DNA of 64,000 bases from Plazaster borealis (GCA_021014325.1 CM037462.1:16760135-16824134); one strand, 5' to 3'; shown: positions 30,395-41,783, counted from the stretch's first letter. Numbers and translations: made by a program. The notes: a model not told the origin generated them from the sequence alone.

Positions 30395-30805
30395 ACGGAG
30401 TCTGATTAGGCCAATAAGGAACCAGGTTCCTGTTTGCCATTCCGGCCTCAGTTTGGTAACATTGCTTGGAATGAGAGTAAAACAAGATGGCTGAACCATG
30501 ATCTTCTGCCACAACAATAGACCTTGACCACACTGCAGTCCTCTTTGTCAGATTCCTTGTAATACACAATGACACTGAATAGTTTTAATTATCTATTTAT
30601 GGAAAGGGACCAGACTATTTTCCCGTCCAGCCTCAGTTTGGTTTCGTTGATTTGAATGGAAGAAAAACAAGATGGCTGCACCATGATAAAAGCATATCAT
30701 CGATGCAGATTCTCATATCAGAAAATAAAGGACATTTTGTTTCCTCTCCAAGCCTCGTTATGGTTACATTGCTCTGAATGAAAGCGAAACACAGGGCGAC
30801 TGTGT
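30395..30805 (-). repeat. Three tandem diverged repeat D units
   Basis: Each unit reads roughly GCCTCAGTTTGGTAACATTG, then GAATGAGAGTAAAACAAGAT and GGCTGAACCATGAT. They start near 30440, 30630 and 30750, in the orientation opposite to 70-223. Confidence 0.55.
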
Positions 30806-31794
30806 CATTATTACTAAACCATTGTCAAAAATCACTTTCAACGATTTGTGGTTATCATCAGACCGCCGACCCTTCTGGATTTAATCGATCGTTATTTGAT
30901 ATTATTGGTGCAAATTTGTCCAACCAAGTCACAGGAAATTCATCGGGGCCAAGTACTTTTTGTGACGCCAGTAATGGCTGTACGCTTCCTCAGTTACCAA
31001 TATCTTAAATAACATCGTCCAATACTTTTTCAGTGCTGAAGCAAAACCACGTGTGCACACTTGCGATTTGAATAATACATTTGGCGCCAAAAAAACTGCC
31101 ACAAGTGCCCTCAATACGCACGTAGCCTGAAAACGTCACACTTCGCGGCTTACTCAATGTCTGATGAAAACAATGTAAAATTTACCTCAATCTATAGTTT
31201 GTGTGGAGCACCCGTTTTATATACTGTAGCTTGCTGTTTTACAGATTTGTGAGTGCAAACAAAAATATGTAACTGGTCAAAACAGGTCTAACTCAAAACC
31301 ATCTGCTTTTGTTATTAATCAACTAGGACTAATTTCAGCAAACCCGGAGTGTCCTCGATCAAAAGCCAAACCCTGACGAGATGCACACTTGGGAAATCTC
31401 ACAGGCTGTTTAATGTCAACCACATTAATATGACGTCCACGTGAACATGGCCACTACATGCCCCTCATGTATCGCATTGGGGTATATACCCGTTAATATC
31501 GAATTTCAATATTGAGTTTTCAAACACAATCATCTGTTTCATCGGTGTGACTTTCCCAGTATACTAAATAAAGCACGACCGTTTTCATTAATGATTTCGC
31601 CCCCAGCTGGTCTATGAGACCACTCAAAGTAATGGGCTATAACTGGTCGTTATACTGATGATGAAATATCGATTTAGCTTACAGTATTCAACAAACAAAG
31701 CTGGAAATGTTCATGTAAAGTCAGCTGCCAGGACAGAATAAAAGTTTGCAAGTGTTTTACATCATAATAAAAATTAAAGGAGTCATATTATAAT
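30806..31794. other. No supported gene
   Basis: No gene, array or clear TIR element was found. Confidence 0.4.
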
Positions 31795-32145
31795 AATAGT
31801 GGTTTCTTATATAGGCTAGTGCTCAAATTCGTCACTCGGTGACGCTCATGGCGCTCCAACATTCAGTATTTTTTGCAAGGTATTGTGGATCTACGTTTTT
31901 GAAGTATATGAGACCTTTTCTTTTACATAGCACCATGTAATGGTTTACAAAGTGCTGTGGCACAATATGCAGCCAATCAAACCAGGAACACCGGGGCGAA
32001 CCCCGAAGGACGCAGCAATAATGGTTAAGTGTCTTGCTTTTAAGGACACAAGTGTCACGACCGGGACTCGAACCCACACTCTGCTGTTCAGAAACACCAG
32101 AGCTTGAGTCCGGTGTTCTTATCCGCTCGGCCACGACACGCCACT
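31795..32145 (-). mobile_element. tRNA-Leu-derived SINE, copy 1
   Basis: The head on the minus strand (from about 32142) has A box GTGGCCGAGCGG, the CAA-containing arm GGACTCAAGCTC, a variable arm and B box GGGTTCGAGTCCCGG, as in a leucine tRNA. The body contains AAGCAAGACACTTAACC. The tail reads GAGCGTCACCGAGTGACG, AAACCACTATTATTATAA. Pol III promoter boxes are intact in sequence; retroposition needed LINE help. Confidence 0.78.
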
Positions 32146-32724
32146 AATGCAAAGAGAAAAGTTCAAACAGCAACACCATTTTGTACCCCGAAAATTACAA
32201 TTCCAACTTTGTAAAAAGAAATTCTTCAAGACAGACTGGTAGAATGTCAATCAGTGATGGACATTTATTCCTTGTTGGTACTAATTACCAGAGATGTATA
32301 AACTGGTAACAACATCAAGTGAGCATTATACACGGCGGAATATGGAAACAGGTGCACAAGACCGACAGGAAGGTGAAGCAAAATTGCTTTTATACTTTCC
32401 CGGCCCTATGACAGACAAAGACTTTAACATGACCAGAACAAAAACACTAAAAAGACACATTGCAAAAACTGGGGTGTTGAATTGACACCATGGATGTTGT
32501 CACATATAAATACCAACAAAAGAATCAAAATTTACACCATAGGGTGTTAAAATAAAACTAATTTCTGCAAAAACAGTTGCATTGGTGTTATTGTAACACC
32601 CTATGATGTTAATTTTGATTCTCTGTTCGGTATCTATATGTGACAACGCCCATGGTGTCAATTTGAACACCCATATTTTTGCAGTGCAGTGAGACCAGAA
32701 AACTCACACTGAAAAGATACATAC

Positions 32725-32922
32725 CTAAAGGGACACGTTGGTCTATCAAAATTATTTGTAACCGTTTGTTACAAAATGCATATGGTTAGAAAGATGTTTT
32801 AAAAGTAGAATACAATGATCCACACAAATATGTCTTTCTAACCATATGCATTTTATAACAAACGGTTACAAACGCTTTTTTGTTGACCAACTCGTCCGAT
32901 CCAAGGTAACGTGTCCCTTTAA
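32725..32922. mobile_element. MITE H with long internal hairpin
   Basis: The ends are CTAAAGGGACACGTTGG and AACGTGTCCCTTTAA. GTAACCGTTTGTTACAAAAT then GCATATGGTTAGAAAGA is repeated inverted 30-40 bp further on, giving a ~40-bp stem. Confidence 0.8.
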
Positions 32923-33011
32923 GGTAAAGGACCTTTAGAATGGACGTTAAACAACCAATTACAATTAATTGATTAATAAACAACAACCTCAACAAACTAC
33001 CAACTTAAAGT

Positions 33012-33175
33012 TGCATTGACGTCACTACGCCGCCATCTTTACAGGTAAAACGATGATGAAACAGGGGGAAACGCATATCTGTGTACGCGCATCGCACAGA
33101 ATGGGCCAATGAACAACCTTCTTTTGACCTCCAGCCAAGGGCGCCCTATTCAAATGACGTCATGTGCATTAAAGT
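33012..33175. mobile_element. MITE R, copy 1
   Basis: TGCATTGACGTCACTACGCC to GGCGCCCTATTCAAATGACG then TCATGTGCA. The ends are inverted around TGACGTCA. Copies 2 and 3 are at 42899 and 46905. The interior holds GCGCACAGAATGGGCCAATG. Confidence 0.7.
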
Positions 33176-33199
33176 TATTGATCACTCAAGTACAAGAAG

Positions 33200-33285
33200 A
33201 CTGTGACCGTATCCGAATTGGCGGTTGCGACTACAGCTACGACTGTTGCTGGGGGTGTTGCTAAGGACGTCCTATAATTGAAGGT
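33200..33285. mobile_element. MITE Q, half copy
   Basis: GACCGTATCCGAATTGGCGG, then GACTGTTGCTGGGGGTGTTG matches one half of Q at 27265-27407. The other arm is absent. Confidence 0.6.
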
Positions 33286-33777
33286 GTGACCATTGAGAGT
33301 TGCTTTCAAATCAAATTAATTTCATTTTGGGGAAAAACACTGTAAACACCAATGTACAACCATTACCCATCACAAATACTGTGTGTGTGATCTGATATTA
33401 TTAATGAATTCATGTAGGTCAGGTTCTACAATAGTCTCAGTCATGGAAAGAAAGGTGATTTGATTCGAGTATAAATTATCAGAACTTGCAAGACTCTGGT
33501 TTGTTGATATACGCAAGGAACCTTCAACGCCCGCGCTTAATTGTATTGCCTCAAACCCAACCTTGCGTTTCTTGTGTTTCATCTTACACTGAAGTGAAAG
33601 TGTTTCTGTTTCCCTCGATCGGGAGATGCACAATTTTGTCGTCATCTGTAATTTCGCATCAAGTAGCTGCCCTTATTAGTGTGATAATAATCCAAGGTAA
33701 GCTGACGTCTCCTGTGGGATGGACAAGGTCAGTGTCTTGCAGATTGTGATTACAGTCCGCAGAGCACTCGATTAGAC

Positions 33778-34223
33778 TTAAAGGTATAGGGTCATAGATT
33801 GGTTTTTGTCAACGTAATGCTGATTTATAGGCAAAATTACAAAGACAAATATAAAAGTCAATTGTGAAAGTTTCAGCTGAATGCAGTGTCTACCTCCTGC
33901 TGAGGAAACAGCAAAAAACTGTCTGACAGTATTTTCACACCAACGTCGAATCCATTAATAGCGAGGTGACATCGGGTACCAACCGCATCTCTGGCCGCAG
34001 CATTCGCGAGCGGACCCCAACCCTCAGAAATCTGAGAAACGATCCATGCATGAATCGTTTCTCAGATTCAAATGTTTTGAATAAAACAAATTTTCCAAAC
34101 CATATTATCCGAAGGGAATCCTTTCTCAAACAAGTTTATACTATCAACAGCCGCAGTGCTTCTCACCAAGCAAGTTTGTATAGTCATCGTTGGAGTATTT
34201 ACCAATTTTGAACCTACCTTTAA
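33778..34223 (+). mobile_element. MITE family F, copy 2 (full length)
   Basis: TTAAAGGTATAGGGTCATAG to AACCTACCTTTAA. Central palindrome: AATCTGAGAAACGATCCATG against the inverted GAATCGTTTCTCAGATT. The right part shares CAAGTTTATACTATCAACAG with families A and B. Confidence 0.82.
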
Positions 34224-35263
34224 ACCTTGATGATGATTGGAGAAAAGGAGATGCAGGATACGCTGCAGCTAGTCATTATTTCATGTGGAAATAGTTCTTT
34301 GTGTCGACCTGCTTGCTTTTATTTCGATACACCGAACAGCAATGTAATAATGACAGCCGAAAGGTCCAACTTCCCCCTTTCCTTTAGCTGACAAACGCGC
34401 TCAAGCTGACCCTAAAATACCCTTCAATCAAACTGCCAGGTATGGTGGCATTCCCACCCCATCTCTCAATCGGTCACGTTCTACCCCGGAACCACGCCAA
34501 TTGCGCCAATATTGATACCATTCAAAACAGCCAAACAACCCTATTGTTTATCTTCGTGCCCTCCCAGTCAGATTTCCGCGAGGAGAAAGAGTCCTTAATT
34601 GGCACTATAGGATCGCTCCATCTTTTTGATATCTCCTTCATCTATATAGCGGACCATTGGATAGCCAGACCGGACGGTAGCTGATTGTTTTCGTTCCGAT
34701 GTAACAAGTGTTCTATCGTGTTTACCCTCCAGCGCAGCGATTTCGTCGGAGGGAAAAATAAAAGCCTACATCACTTTAGATTCAGGTGGACAAAACTGTG
34801 ATTGATTCGCAAGTTATGAAGATGAAAAGTTCAACTTGCGTGAAGAGTTTGACCGCCACAAATCTTATTAACTTGTTTTTTTCCCTTTTCAATCTTGTCG
34901 TCTTGAAAACAATATAAACCTATAACCTTTATGATTAGTTTAAAGAGCGAGACCAAATGATTATTGACGGTTTGGGCCGTCATCAGCCCAACCATTACGG
35001 CTCCGGACTCTGACCCTAGCTGGTATTAGTCCTGTCAGCGTTATACATTAACTTCCGTTGACCTGCTGTCAAACGTTAATTTTGAACAAAATGGACTGTT
35101 CCGTCCAACCATAAAGGAGAGTTGACAAGTTAAGTAATTAAAACAAGTTCGACAGAGATAAATCACAGAAATTTAAAGTTCATAATTAAATCAAAAACAT
35201 CCGCTCAGATTTAGTATTACATACACATTTTTCACTGATACCAGAAAGACCTACACCTGTTTG
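34224..35263. other. No supported gene
   Basis: An 80-codon frame at 34442-34684 shows no known domain and no splice-supported neighbours. GACGGTTTGGGCCGTC at about 34965 is a minor hairpin. Confidence 0.4.
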
Positions 35264-35646
35264 TTAAAGGCACTGAACACGTTTGGTAATATTGTCAAAG
35301 ACCAGTATTCTCACTTGGTGTATCCCAACATATGCATAAAATAACAAACCTGTGAAAATTTGGGCTCAACTGGTCATCGAAGTTGCACGAAAATAATGAA
35401 AGAAAAAACACCCTTGTTGCACAATTTGTGTGCTTTCAGATGCCTGAAAAAGACTTCTGGCCAGAAGTCTTTTTCAGATTCAAATATTTCAGTGAGATAA
35501 CCTTTTACCTCAAAAACTACGTAACTTCAGAAGGAGTCGATTCTCACAATGTTTTATATTATCAACAGCTCTCCGTTGCTCGTTACCAAGTCAGTTTTTA
35601 TGCTATCTTTTTTTTTTAGTAATCACCAAACGTGTACAGTGCCTTT
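35264..35646 (+). mobile_element. MITE family A, copy 6
   Basis: TTAAAGGCACTGAACACG to CGTGTACAGTGCCTTTG. Centre AGACTTCTGGCCAGAAGTCT is palindromic. The right end lost its TTAA and continues into a stuttered GTACAGTGTACAGTGCC, then a LINE end. Confidence 0.85.
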
Positions 35647-35660
35647 GTACAGTGTACAGT

Positions 35661-36295
35661 GCCGTCTTGTTCTCTGATGGCCCCAAAACCTGGAACAACC
35701 TTCCTCCCAACATAACTTCCATTTCCTCATTGCTCACCTTTAAGCGTTCTTTGAAGAAATTTCTTCTTGACCAATATTCAAAATGATTGTCGTTTCTCTA
35801 AGTGATTCCTGCCCTTTTATTATTTTTTTTAATAGAGTTCTCACCCAATTTTGTCTCCAGGGGCCCTCGATCCATTTCTCCGGATTTGTTAAAATATTTT
35901 AAGTCAGTTCTAGCTAAACAAACCTTTTAGCCTCTACGAGTTGTTCTTTTGTCCTGTGTTTTTGTCCTTGTTAAAAGTCCTTCCGTGTTTCTATGTGTTT
36001 CAATTATTTCAAAAAACTTTAGTATTTATTTGCCAACGGTGGGGTTGGAAATGCTTATGAATTTCTCCGCTATTCAAAATGTTCCCTTTGTTTTGGTTTT
36101 CTTCCCTAAGGATTCTTTTTTCTTTCAATCGAAACTAAGGTTTTCCTACCCCACCATTGGCACGTACAGGGGGTCATCAATACAAGCCCTATGGGTTTCT
36201 AGATGGTCCCCCCGCTCAGCTTTTCATTCATCAATTACGTTGTTTCTAATTATATGTTTTTACTTGAGTGGAAATTAAATAAACCATACCTTACC
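35661..36295 (+). mobile_element. LINE 3' end (C-terminal codons plus 3' UTR)
   Basis: The first 126 nt are open and read FSDGPKTWNNLPPNITSISS, then LLTFKRSLKKFLLDQYSK and a stop at 35786. This is the conserved last segment of many CR1/L2-like reverse-transcriptase polyproteins. About 500 nt of 3' UTR follow, ending with ACCATACCTTACCATACC tandem units. The copy abuts the right end of MITE A at 35646 and is 5' truncated there. Confidence 0.65.
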
Positions 36296-36524
36296 ATACC
36301 AATACATGGCCGATGGCATGTTTCTGAGAGAAACGTGTATCGACGTTGATGGCGCACTTCCCCAAACTCCCGTTTGTAACTGGATTTCATTTTAAAAATT
36401 TTAAATTATCAACACGTTCAGATTTATCAAAATACTCCACCGAGTAAAAAATCCTGTAATCCCACATCACAGAACTAGTCTAGGATTAGCAGTCATGCAT
36501 CATCCATCACACAACACTTCCTTC

Positions 36525-37005
36525 CGGTTAATATTAAGAGAGCACTTTACTAAATCTCTCCGAACGTCTTCAAGGTCATTGCGTTCTGGACCTGCCGTGG
36601 TGGCGAACAGACAAACAATTAACAAACGTATTACGAGTCAACATCTTGCAACCCAGTCGAATATCCACCAACAACTGTCTTGTATACCATTTGATGAAGT
36701 CACGTGACATTTGAACTGAAAACAAATTTCTACCCATCCCTGACATAATATGTCGTCGTCCTAATTAAGACTTGGACTTTTAGCTTCCGGTTGATTGAGT
36801 GAGCAGTTTACTAAATCTCTCTGAGCGTCTTCGATGTCGACATCGAAGACGTTCAGAGAAACTTAGTGTAGTGTTCACTCAATCAACGTTCAGGACTAAC
36901 TTGCAATGGCGAACAGACAAACAACAAATTAAAAACTCATTATAATTACACAAGTCAATATTGGCAACTTGTACCATTTTGATGAAGTCACATTTTGAGC
37001 CCTAA
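36525..37005 (+). repeat. Diverged duplication with embedded ~96-bp palindrome
   Basis: CTTTACTAAATCTCTCCGAA, then GGCGAACAGACAAACAA and ACCATTTGATGAAGTCAC occur at 36543-36705, and again in order at 36808-36990. The second copy contains the palindrome 36792-36887, centred on GTCTTCGATGTC/GACATCGAAGAC. Confidence 0.7.
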
Positions 37006-37525
37006 CATAATTCACATAAATCTACAAACGTGAATCAATCTAGAGTATCCGTAAAAGCAAATCTCATTCACATTATGGGTATTAAATCTTTTAGAAGCGT
37101 AAATAGTGACGCCCGAGCGAAACATTTTACGTTTATAAAAGTGAAACGTTGATCTCGTGCGTCAACACGGTGTAACTTTTACTTACAAGACAATTCGAAT
37201 AGCGAATATTTCAGAGTGTAATGTTGGTTTCCGACAACACCCCCTACCCCCTCCCACCCCTTTTGTTTAATTATTTACAGCCAATCAACACTACATGGAC
37301 GACCGCACACCGCCATAATGCTTTGATGAAGTGTTTGAAATAAAACCACAATGTTTTACTATGTAATTTGTGACAATGAATTAACAAGACTTAATTGTGT
37401 AACCACTGTTATTGATGAAGGGGATTTCCGACCAGTTGCTTTAGGAACAATGGTGTTGATATTTTTAACCTCATCATTACGCTCCAGTACTTTTGCACCT
37501 AAAGGTAGGGTCATACTTTGTTAAT

Positions 37526-37763
37526 TACGGAAGCGTATTGCCGCCACATGAATAAAACAATTCTTTCTTATCGTGTACGTACACGATAACTTATCGTGTA
37601 CGTACACGATAACTTATCGCGTACGTACACGATAACTTTTGACTTGTCGTGTACGTACACGATAACTTTTGACTTATTGTGTACGTACACGATAAGTTAT
37701 CGTGTACGTACACGATAAGAGACATAATTTTTTCTCTTCATTTGGCGGCAATACGCTTCCGTA
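37526..37763. mobile_element. TIR element N carrying a palindrome array
   Basis: The ends TACGGAAGCGTATTGCCGCC and inverted GGCGGCAATACGCTTCCGTA are about 27 bp. Between them lie six 22-bp palindromes. TAAT flanks the element on both sides (left 37522-37525), a possible target duplication. The flanks join to a family F-like end (AAAGGTAGGGTCATACTTTG). Confidence 0.75.
37568..37719. repeat. Tandem array of six 22-bp palindromes
   Basis: Each unit is centred on TCGTGTACGTACACGA. Units are separated by 1-9 bases (C, or CTTTTGACT). Units 3, 4 and 5 have single changes at the edge. Confidence 0.92.
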
Positions 37764-37888
37764 GCTAATGACTCAAACCAAAAGTTAAATTATTCATCCG
37801 AGAGCCTATTGTTATAAAGATGATAGGCCTATGGAAAGCAGCCCGGAAATAGCTTCGCCTGAAGTGCCACCGTTGGTCAGACATCAGA

Positions 37889-38195
37889 GGGTATCATGGC
37901 CGAGCGGTTTAGAGCATCGAATTCAAGTTCTGGTGGTTGAGTCATCGGCGTGTGGGTCCGAATCCCGGTCATGACACATGTTGCTTCTCTCCACCCAGGG
38001 GTATAAATGGGTACCTCCAAGGGTAGTGTTTGAAAAAGCCTTCGGAGCGCCACGGCAGCCCGGGCTGTATATTCCCCAGGGAGCTGAGAAAGAATAAAGG
38101 AATGCTATTGGCCCAATGACCAGGGCACTAATGTAAAGCGCATTGCGTTATTGTAAAATGCGCTATATAAGAACTAGTTATTATTATTTAAAGAA
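37889..38195 (+). mobile_element. tRNA-Leu-derived SINE, copy 2
   Basis: The head has ATGGCCGAGCGGTTTAGAGC and GAATTCAAGTTC; the B box GGGTCCGAATCCCGG is mutated. The body CTCCACCCAGGGGTATAAAT then GGGTACC is shared with copy 3. The tail is AGCGCATTGCGTTATTG and CTAGTTATTATTATT, different from copies 1 and 3. Confidence 0.78.
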
Positions 38196-38224
38196 AGTAT
38201 GTCGAAAATTGTTGAATCTCTAAA

Positions 38225-38517
38225 GATCACCTTTTTGAGATTCAGATTCCCATGGATGGTGTCCGTTTGTGAATGCTGCGGCCAGAGATGCGATTGGTAC
38301 CCGCTGTCAGCTCGCTAAACGTGGATGGATTCGACGTTCTTGGTGAAAATACAGTTACAGGGTTTTGTGTTTTCTCAACATTAGTAGACATTGTGTTCAC
38401 CTTAAACTTGCACAATATGTGACTTGTATTATATGTTTCTTTATCATTCTTTCTCTATAATGTTTTCATAAAAATAAGCATTACGTCGACAAAAACCAAT
38501 CTATGACCCTATCTTAA
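38225..38517 (-). mobile_element. MITE family F, copy 3 (partial)
   Basis: Minus-strand F left half: ends TATGACCCTATCTTAA at 38517 and runs back through GGATTCGACGTTCTTGGTG to GAATGCTGCGGCCAGAGATG. Its terminal TTAA is also the start of MITE A copy 7. Confidence 0.72.
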
Positions 38518-38887
38518 AAGGTATCGTACACGTTTGGTAATGACTCAAAACAAACATTAGCATATTGTAACAAGAAACGGAGAGCTGTTGATAGTATAAA
38601 ACATTGTAGGAAACGACTTCCTCTGAAGTAACGTGGTTTTTTAAAGAGGTAATTTCTCACTAAAATAATAAAAACTTCTTGCAAGTAGTTTTTTATTCCT
38701 ATCTGAAAGCACTCAAATTTGTACAACAAGGGTGTTTTTTCTTTCATCATTTTCTTGCAACTTCGATGACCAATTGAGCCCAAATTTTCAAAGGCTTGTG
38801 ATTTTATGCATCTGTTGGGATACACCAAGTCAGTTTTTATGCTAATATTTGTTTTGAGTCATTACCAAACGTGTACGATACCTTTAA
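38514..38887 (-). mobile_element. MITE family A, copy 7 (rearranged right end)
   Basis: Left end AAAAGGTATCGTACACG. After GGGATACACCAAGT the expected right end is replaced by CAGTTTTTATGCTAATATTT and CGTGTACGATACCTTTAA, an inverted copy of the left end. Both ends therefore derive from the same side. Confidence 0.78.
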
Positions 38888-39002
38888 GCAGCTCTATGAA
38901 ATTGGGCCCTGGTGGGAACTATTTGGCAGCCCGGTAAGGTGAATGCCGATACGGCCGAGAAACCGGAATCGCAGCACCGTCCAACTGAATGAAAAGCCTG
39001 TA

Positions 39003-39225
39003 TACTCTAAACAAAATTGACCCGGATTCCGGGTCCAGGGCGCCTGATTACTGGGTCGGGCTGAACCGGAAACTGATTAAAATTGGGATTTTTGACTCGG
39101 ATTCTGCGTCAGATTCAAACAATTTTTAGGTCAGTTTGACACAGATTCCGGGTCATACGGCCAGAATTTGATCAGGCCCTCATGGGACCCGGATCAATCT
39201 TGACACGGATGTGTTTACAGTGTGA
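39003..39225. mobile_element. MITE family L copy 2
   Basis: TTGACCCGGATTCCGGGTCC to GGGACCCGGATCAATCTTGA, with GGGTCAGATT-type motifs inverted about the middle. An adjacent GACGGAGCCAAAGCTGA stretch is part of another old element. Confidence 0.65.
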
Positions 39226-39404
39226 CAAAAGCGCACGTTTTCAAATATAACTGACGGAGCCAAAGCTGAACCGGTGGTAAAAGGAACAAAAGCTTGTGTA
39301 TGGGTAATGGTGTGATATACGGGATCAAATCTAGCACTTTAACCGGGTCCCGAGATCGAATACGCGTGAGAACTGATTGTCTTTTAAAAGGGGGTGTGTG
39401 TGAT

Positions 39405-39590
39405 GTGGAATCAAACTCTGTTGAGCTTCTCAGCACCTTTTCTCATTTTGCTCCCAAAACCCGGAATGCACTCACTATCTCTATCAGAGAATCTGACTCT
39501 TTTCCTGCAAATTCAAGGCAACCTTATTTAATACTCAATCTAATGCACTGCGTTATTGATGTAGTGGCGCTGTATAAATGACTATGTATG
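39405..39590 (+). mobile_element. Degenerate LINE C-terminal fragment
   Basis: The frame reads FSHFAPKTRNALTISIRESD then SFPANSRQPYLI. This resembles the 'APKxWNxLPxxIR' terminal segment of CR1/L2-like LINEs but has lost key residues (W to R). It is followed by GTAGTGGCGCTGTATAAATGA. A short relic. Confidence 0.4.
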
Positions 39591-39699
39591 TCTGATGTGG
39601 GTTGGAACGACAGTTACTGCCTCCACATGAATGTGACCGATGGCGTCATAAATAATTAAGTTCAAATCCCTAGTTATATGATCCTATTACATTATTGCT

Positions 39700-40068
39700 A
39701 AATAACAATAACAGTGGCTTCTTATACAGCGCTCAAATCCGTCACTCAGTGACGCACGCTCATGGTGCTCAAACATTATTACCTCTTTGTCACTGGGCCA
39801 TTTATTTCATTCCTTAAACCATCTCAGCTCCCTGGGGAGTATACAGCCTGTGCTGTCAAATATGTAGCGCACCAAGCTAAATCAATCACATGAACCATCT
39901 CTGCGCTCACAGGTACCCATTTACCCCTGGGTGAAGAGAAGCAATTAAGTGTCTTGCTCAGGGACACAATTGTCATGACCGGGGTTCGAACCCACACCCT
40001 GATGACTCAGCCAGCAGAACTTGAGTCCGATGCTCTAAACCGCGTGGCCACGACACGCACGCTACAAT
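39700..40068 (-). mobile_element. tRNA-Leu-derived SINE, copy 3
   Basis: Minus-strand head GTGGCCACGCGGTTTAGAGC, then GGACTCAAGTTC and B box GGTTCGAACCCCGG. The body CTTCACCCAGGGGTAAATGG is shared with copy 2; the tail GTCACTGAGTGACGGATTTG and AAGCCACTGTTATTGTTA is shared with copy 1. Confidence 0.8.
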
Positions 40069-40179
40069 GTAATACAGAGATAATCGCGTTGCCAGAATCG
40101 GTGGGATCGGTTTGCAATTATTTATTTCCTTGCAGTGTTTCAATATGGATTGGGTAATACAATTGATTTGGGGGTGAAC

Positions 40180-40282
40180 AAACAAAAATTGACTATAGAG
40201 CGAGAATTGAACCAACGACCTCCGGTTTAACGTGCCGGCGCTCTACCAACTGAGCTATCTAGCCCTATGTTGGCGGTCTCCC
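40180..40282 (-). repeat. tRNA-derived short SINE-like copy
   Basis: Minus strand: TAGCTCAGTTGGTAGAGCGC, CGGCACGTTAAACCGG arm, B box GGTTCAATTC. The flank GGGAGACCGCCAACA is shared with the copy near 23360. Confidence 0.65.
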
Positions 40283-41437
40283 TATTTTGTCAATATCTTT
40301 CTTCGGGTGCTAGTTGCCATATAACCGTTAGCTGCCGTGTAGCCAGGGATCACACCCACGTTTATGATACAACCTGGGAAGCGGCAGCCAGGGGATCACC
40401 TTATGGGGTGAGACTTTTTTATTTCAAATATCAAGTTGTAAAAATAATTTGGGGCTGAACAAATGGGGTAATATAATTGTAAGCCATTTCCCCCTCTTGA
40501 TAAAACAATCCAGAGTAGCCCTTTTTAGTCTAAACACTTACTTTGTGTTATTATATAGTCATGAATCTAATTAAGTTGCTGCCGTCAACAAACAAAAGAT
40601 GACCAGGTTGTGTTTACCAGGCAGTATGCCGCGTACAAAAACACCTCAAGTTTTTATTTTTATTTATGTATTATTATTATGATTTTTTTTGTTACGGTTC
40701 CCTCATCCACGATGCATAACAACCACTGTGTGCGTCCTATACATCATTCAGTACTAGAAACATTATGCACGCACGACTGAGCAAATTGTAAGCTTGAAAT
40801 TAGACGATGTCAGCAAAATAATCAACTCCTATACGTCATATAATAAGAAAACAAAAAAGATAAGCTTGTTTTGTTTTGGGGTGTTTTTTTCTCCGTCTAT
40901 AGCACAATTCATCGATGCAATGCATGAACAATAAAAGTAAAGTGATGTCATATCCAAAGAAATATAATGACATAGTTAAGTAATTAATATCTGTATCCCC
41001 TGCCCCAAAAATACATTGATATCGATTCGTGGAAAACTAATAACTGGGCATAAATATATACTTTTAATAAATATATTTCGTAAACAAAGAACACATCAAC
41101 CATATGGCTGGTTTTTTTGTTGAGAGCGAAGTGTGTTTTCAAAGGGTCTGTAATATTATCCGGGTATTATCGATTCACCCTCTTTCATGGTGAAATTGAA
41201 AAACAGACCTTAATTCCTCTATTACCGAGTGACCAAACTGGCGTAAAAACGGAAAACTCTCTACAACCATCCAACTGTGCTTGTTGTCCGGTGGGATATA
41301 CATGTATCCATGGCAACCTTTCCACAACAATTCCCTTCTTGGGCGATGGGTTACGCTTGAAATGTTGCAAAGTCTTCTGACGAAACCATGTATAATGTGA
41401 GGTTGTTTTACTCTCGTTTGATCAACAACAACACTGT
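40283..41437. other. No supported gene
   Basis: An 87-codon frame at 41117-41380 has several cysteines but no splice support or recognised domain. AAAGGGTCTGTAAT at 41142 resembles a MITE end. Confidence 0.4.
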
Positions 41438-41783
41438 GTTATACACGGGATTGGTAAGGATAAAAAACATCATTAGTTTTAGTCTGAAAGCTTACCGATG
41501 ATGAAGTTCAAACTAAAAACATTTTTCTCTGTAATATTTCCCTGTAAAATAAAGTAATATGCGAGAAAACTGTATATGAAAACCTTTACAAAACCCGCAA
41601 CACCTGATTTCGGTTGTTACAACAAAAACTAAGGACAATGTGTTTACAGAATGAAAATTGTGCATGGTTTTTTACAGGTTTGTTATCGGTATTTCATGTA
41701 CCGGTATATGGTTGACCACACAAAACACGAAGACTGTCTGCGACAATTTTGTCAGCTCTACCAAACATGTATAATACCTTTAA
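41438..41783. mobile_element. MITE family I, copy 1
   Basis: CGGGATTGGTAAGGATAAAA, GCTTACCGATGATGAAGTTC, CTGATTTCGGTTGTTACA and ATAATACCTTTAA align with 60666-61076. The left TTAAAGG is missing. Confidence 0.7.

Noticed and set aside
37568..37719. CRISPR-like array
   Set aside because: Spacers are 1-9 bases and nearly identical, units are complete palindromes, the sequence is eukaryotic and there are no cas genes.
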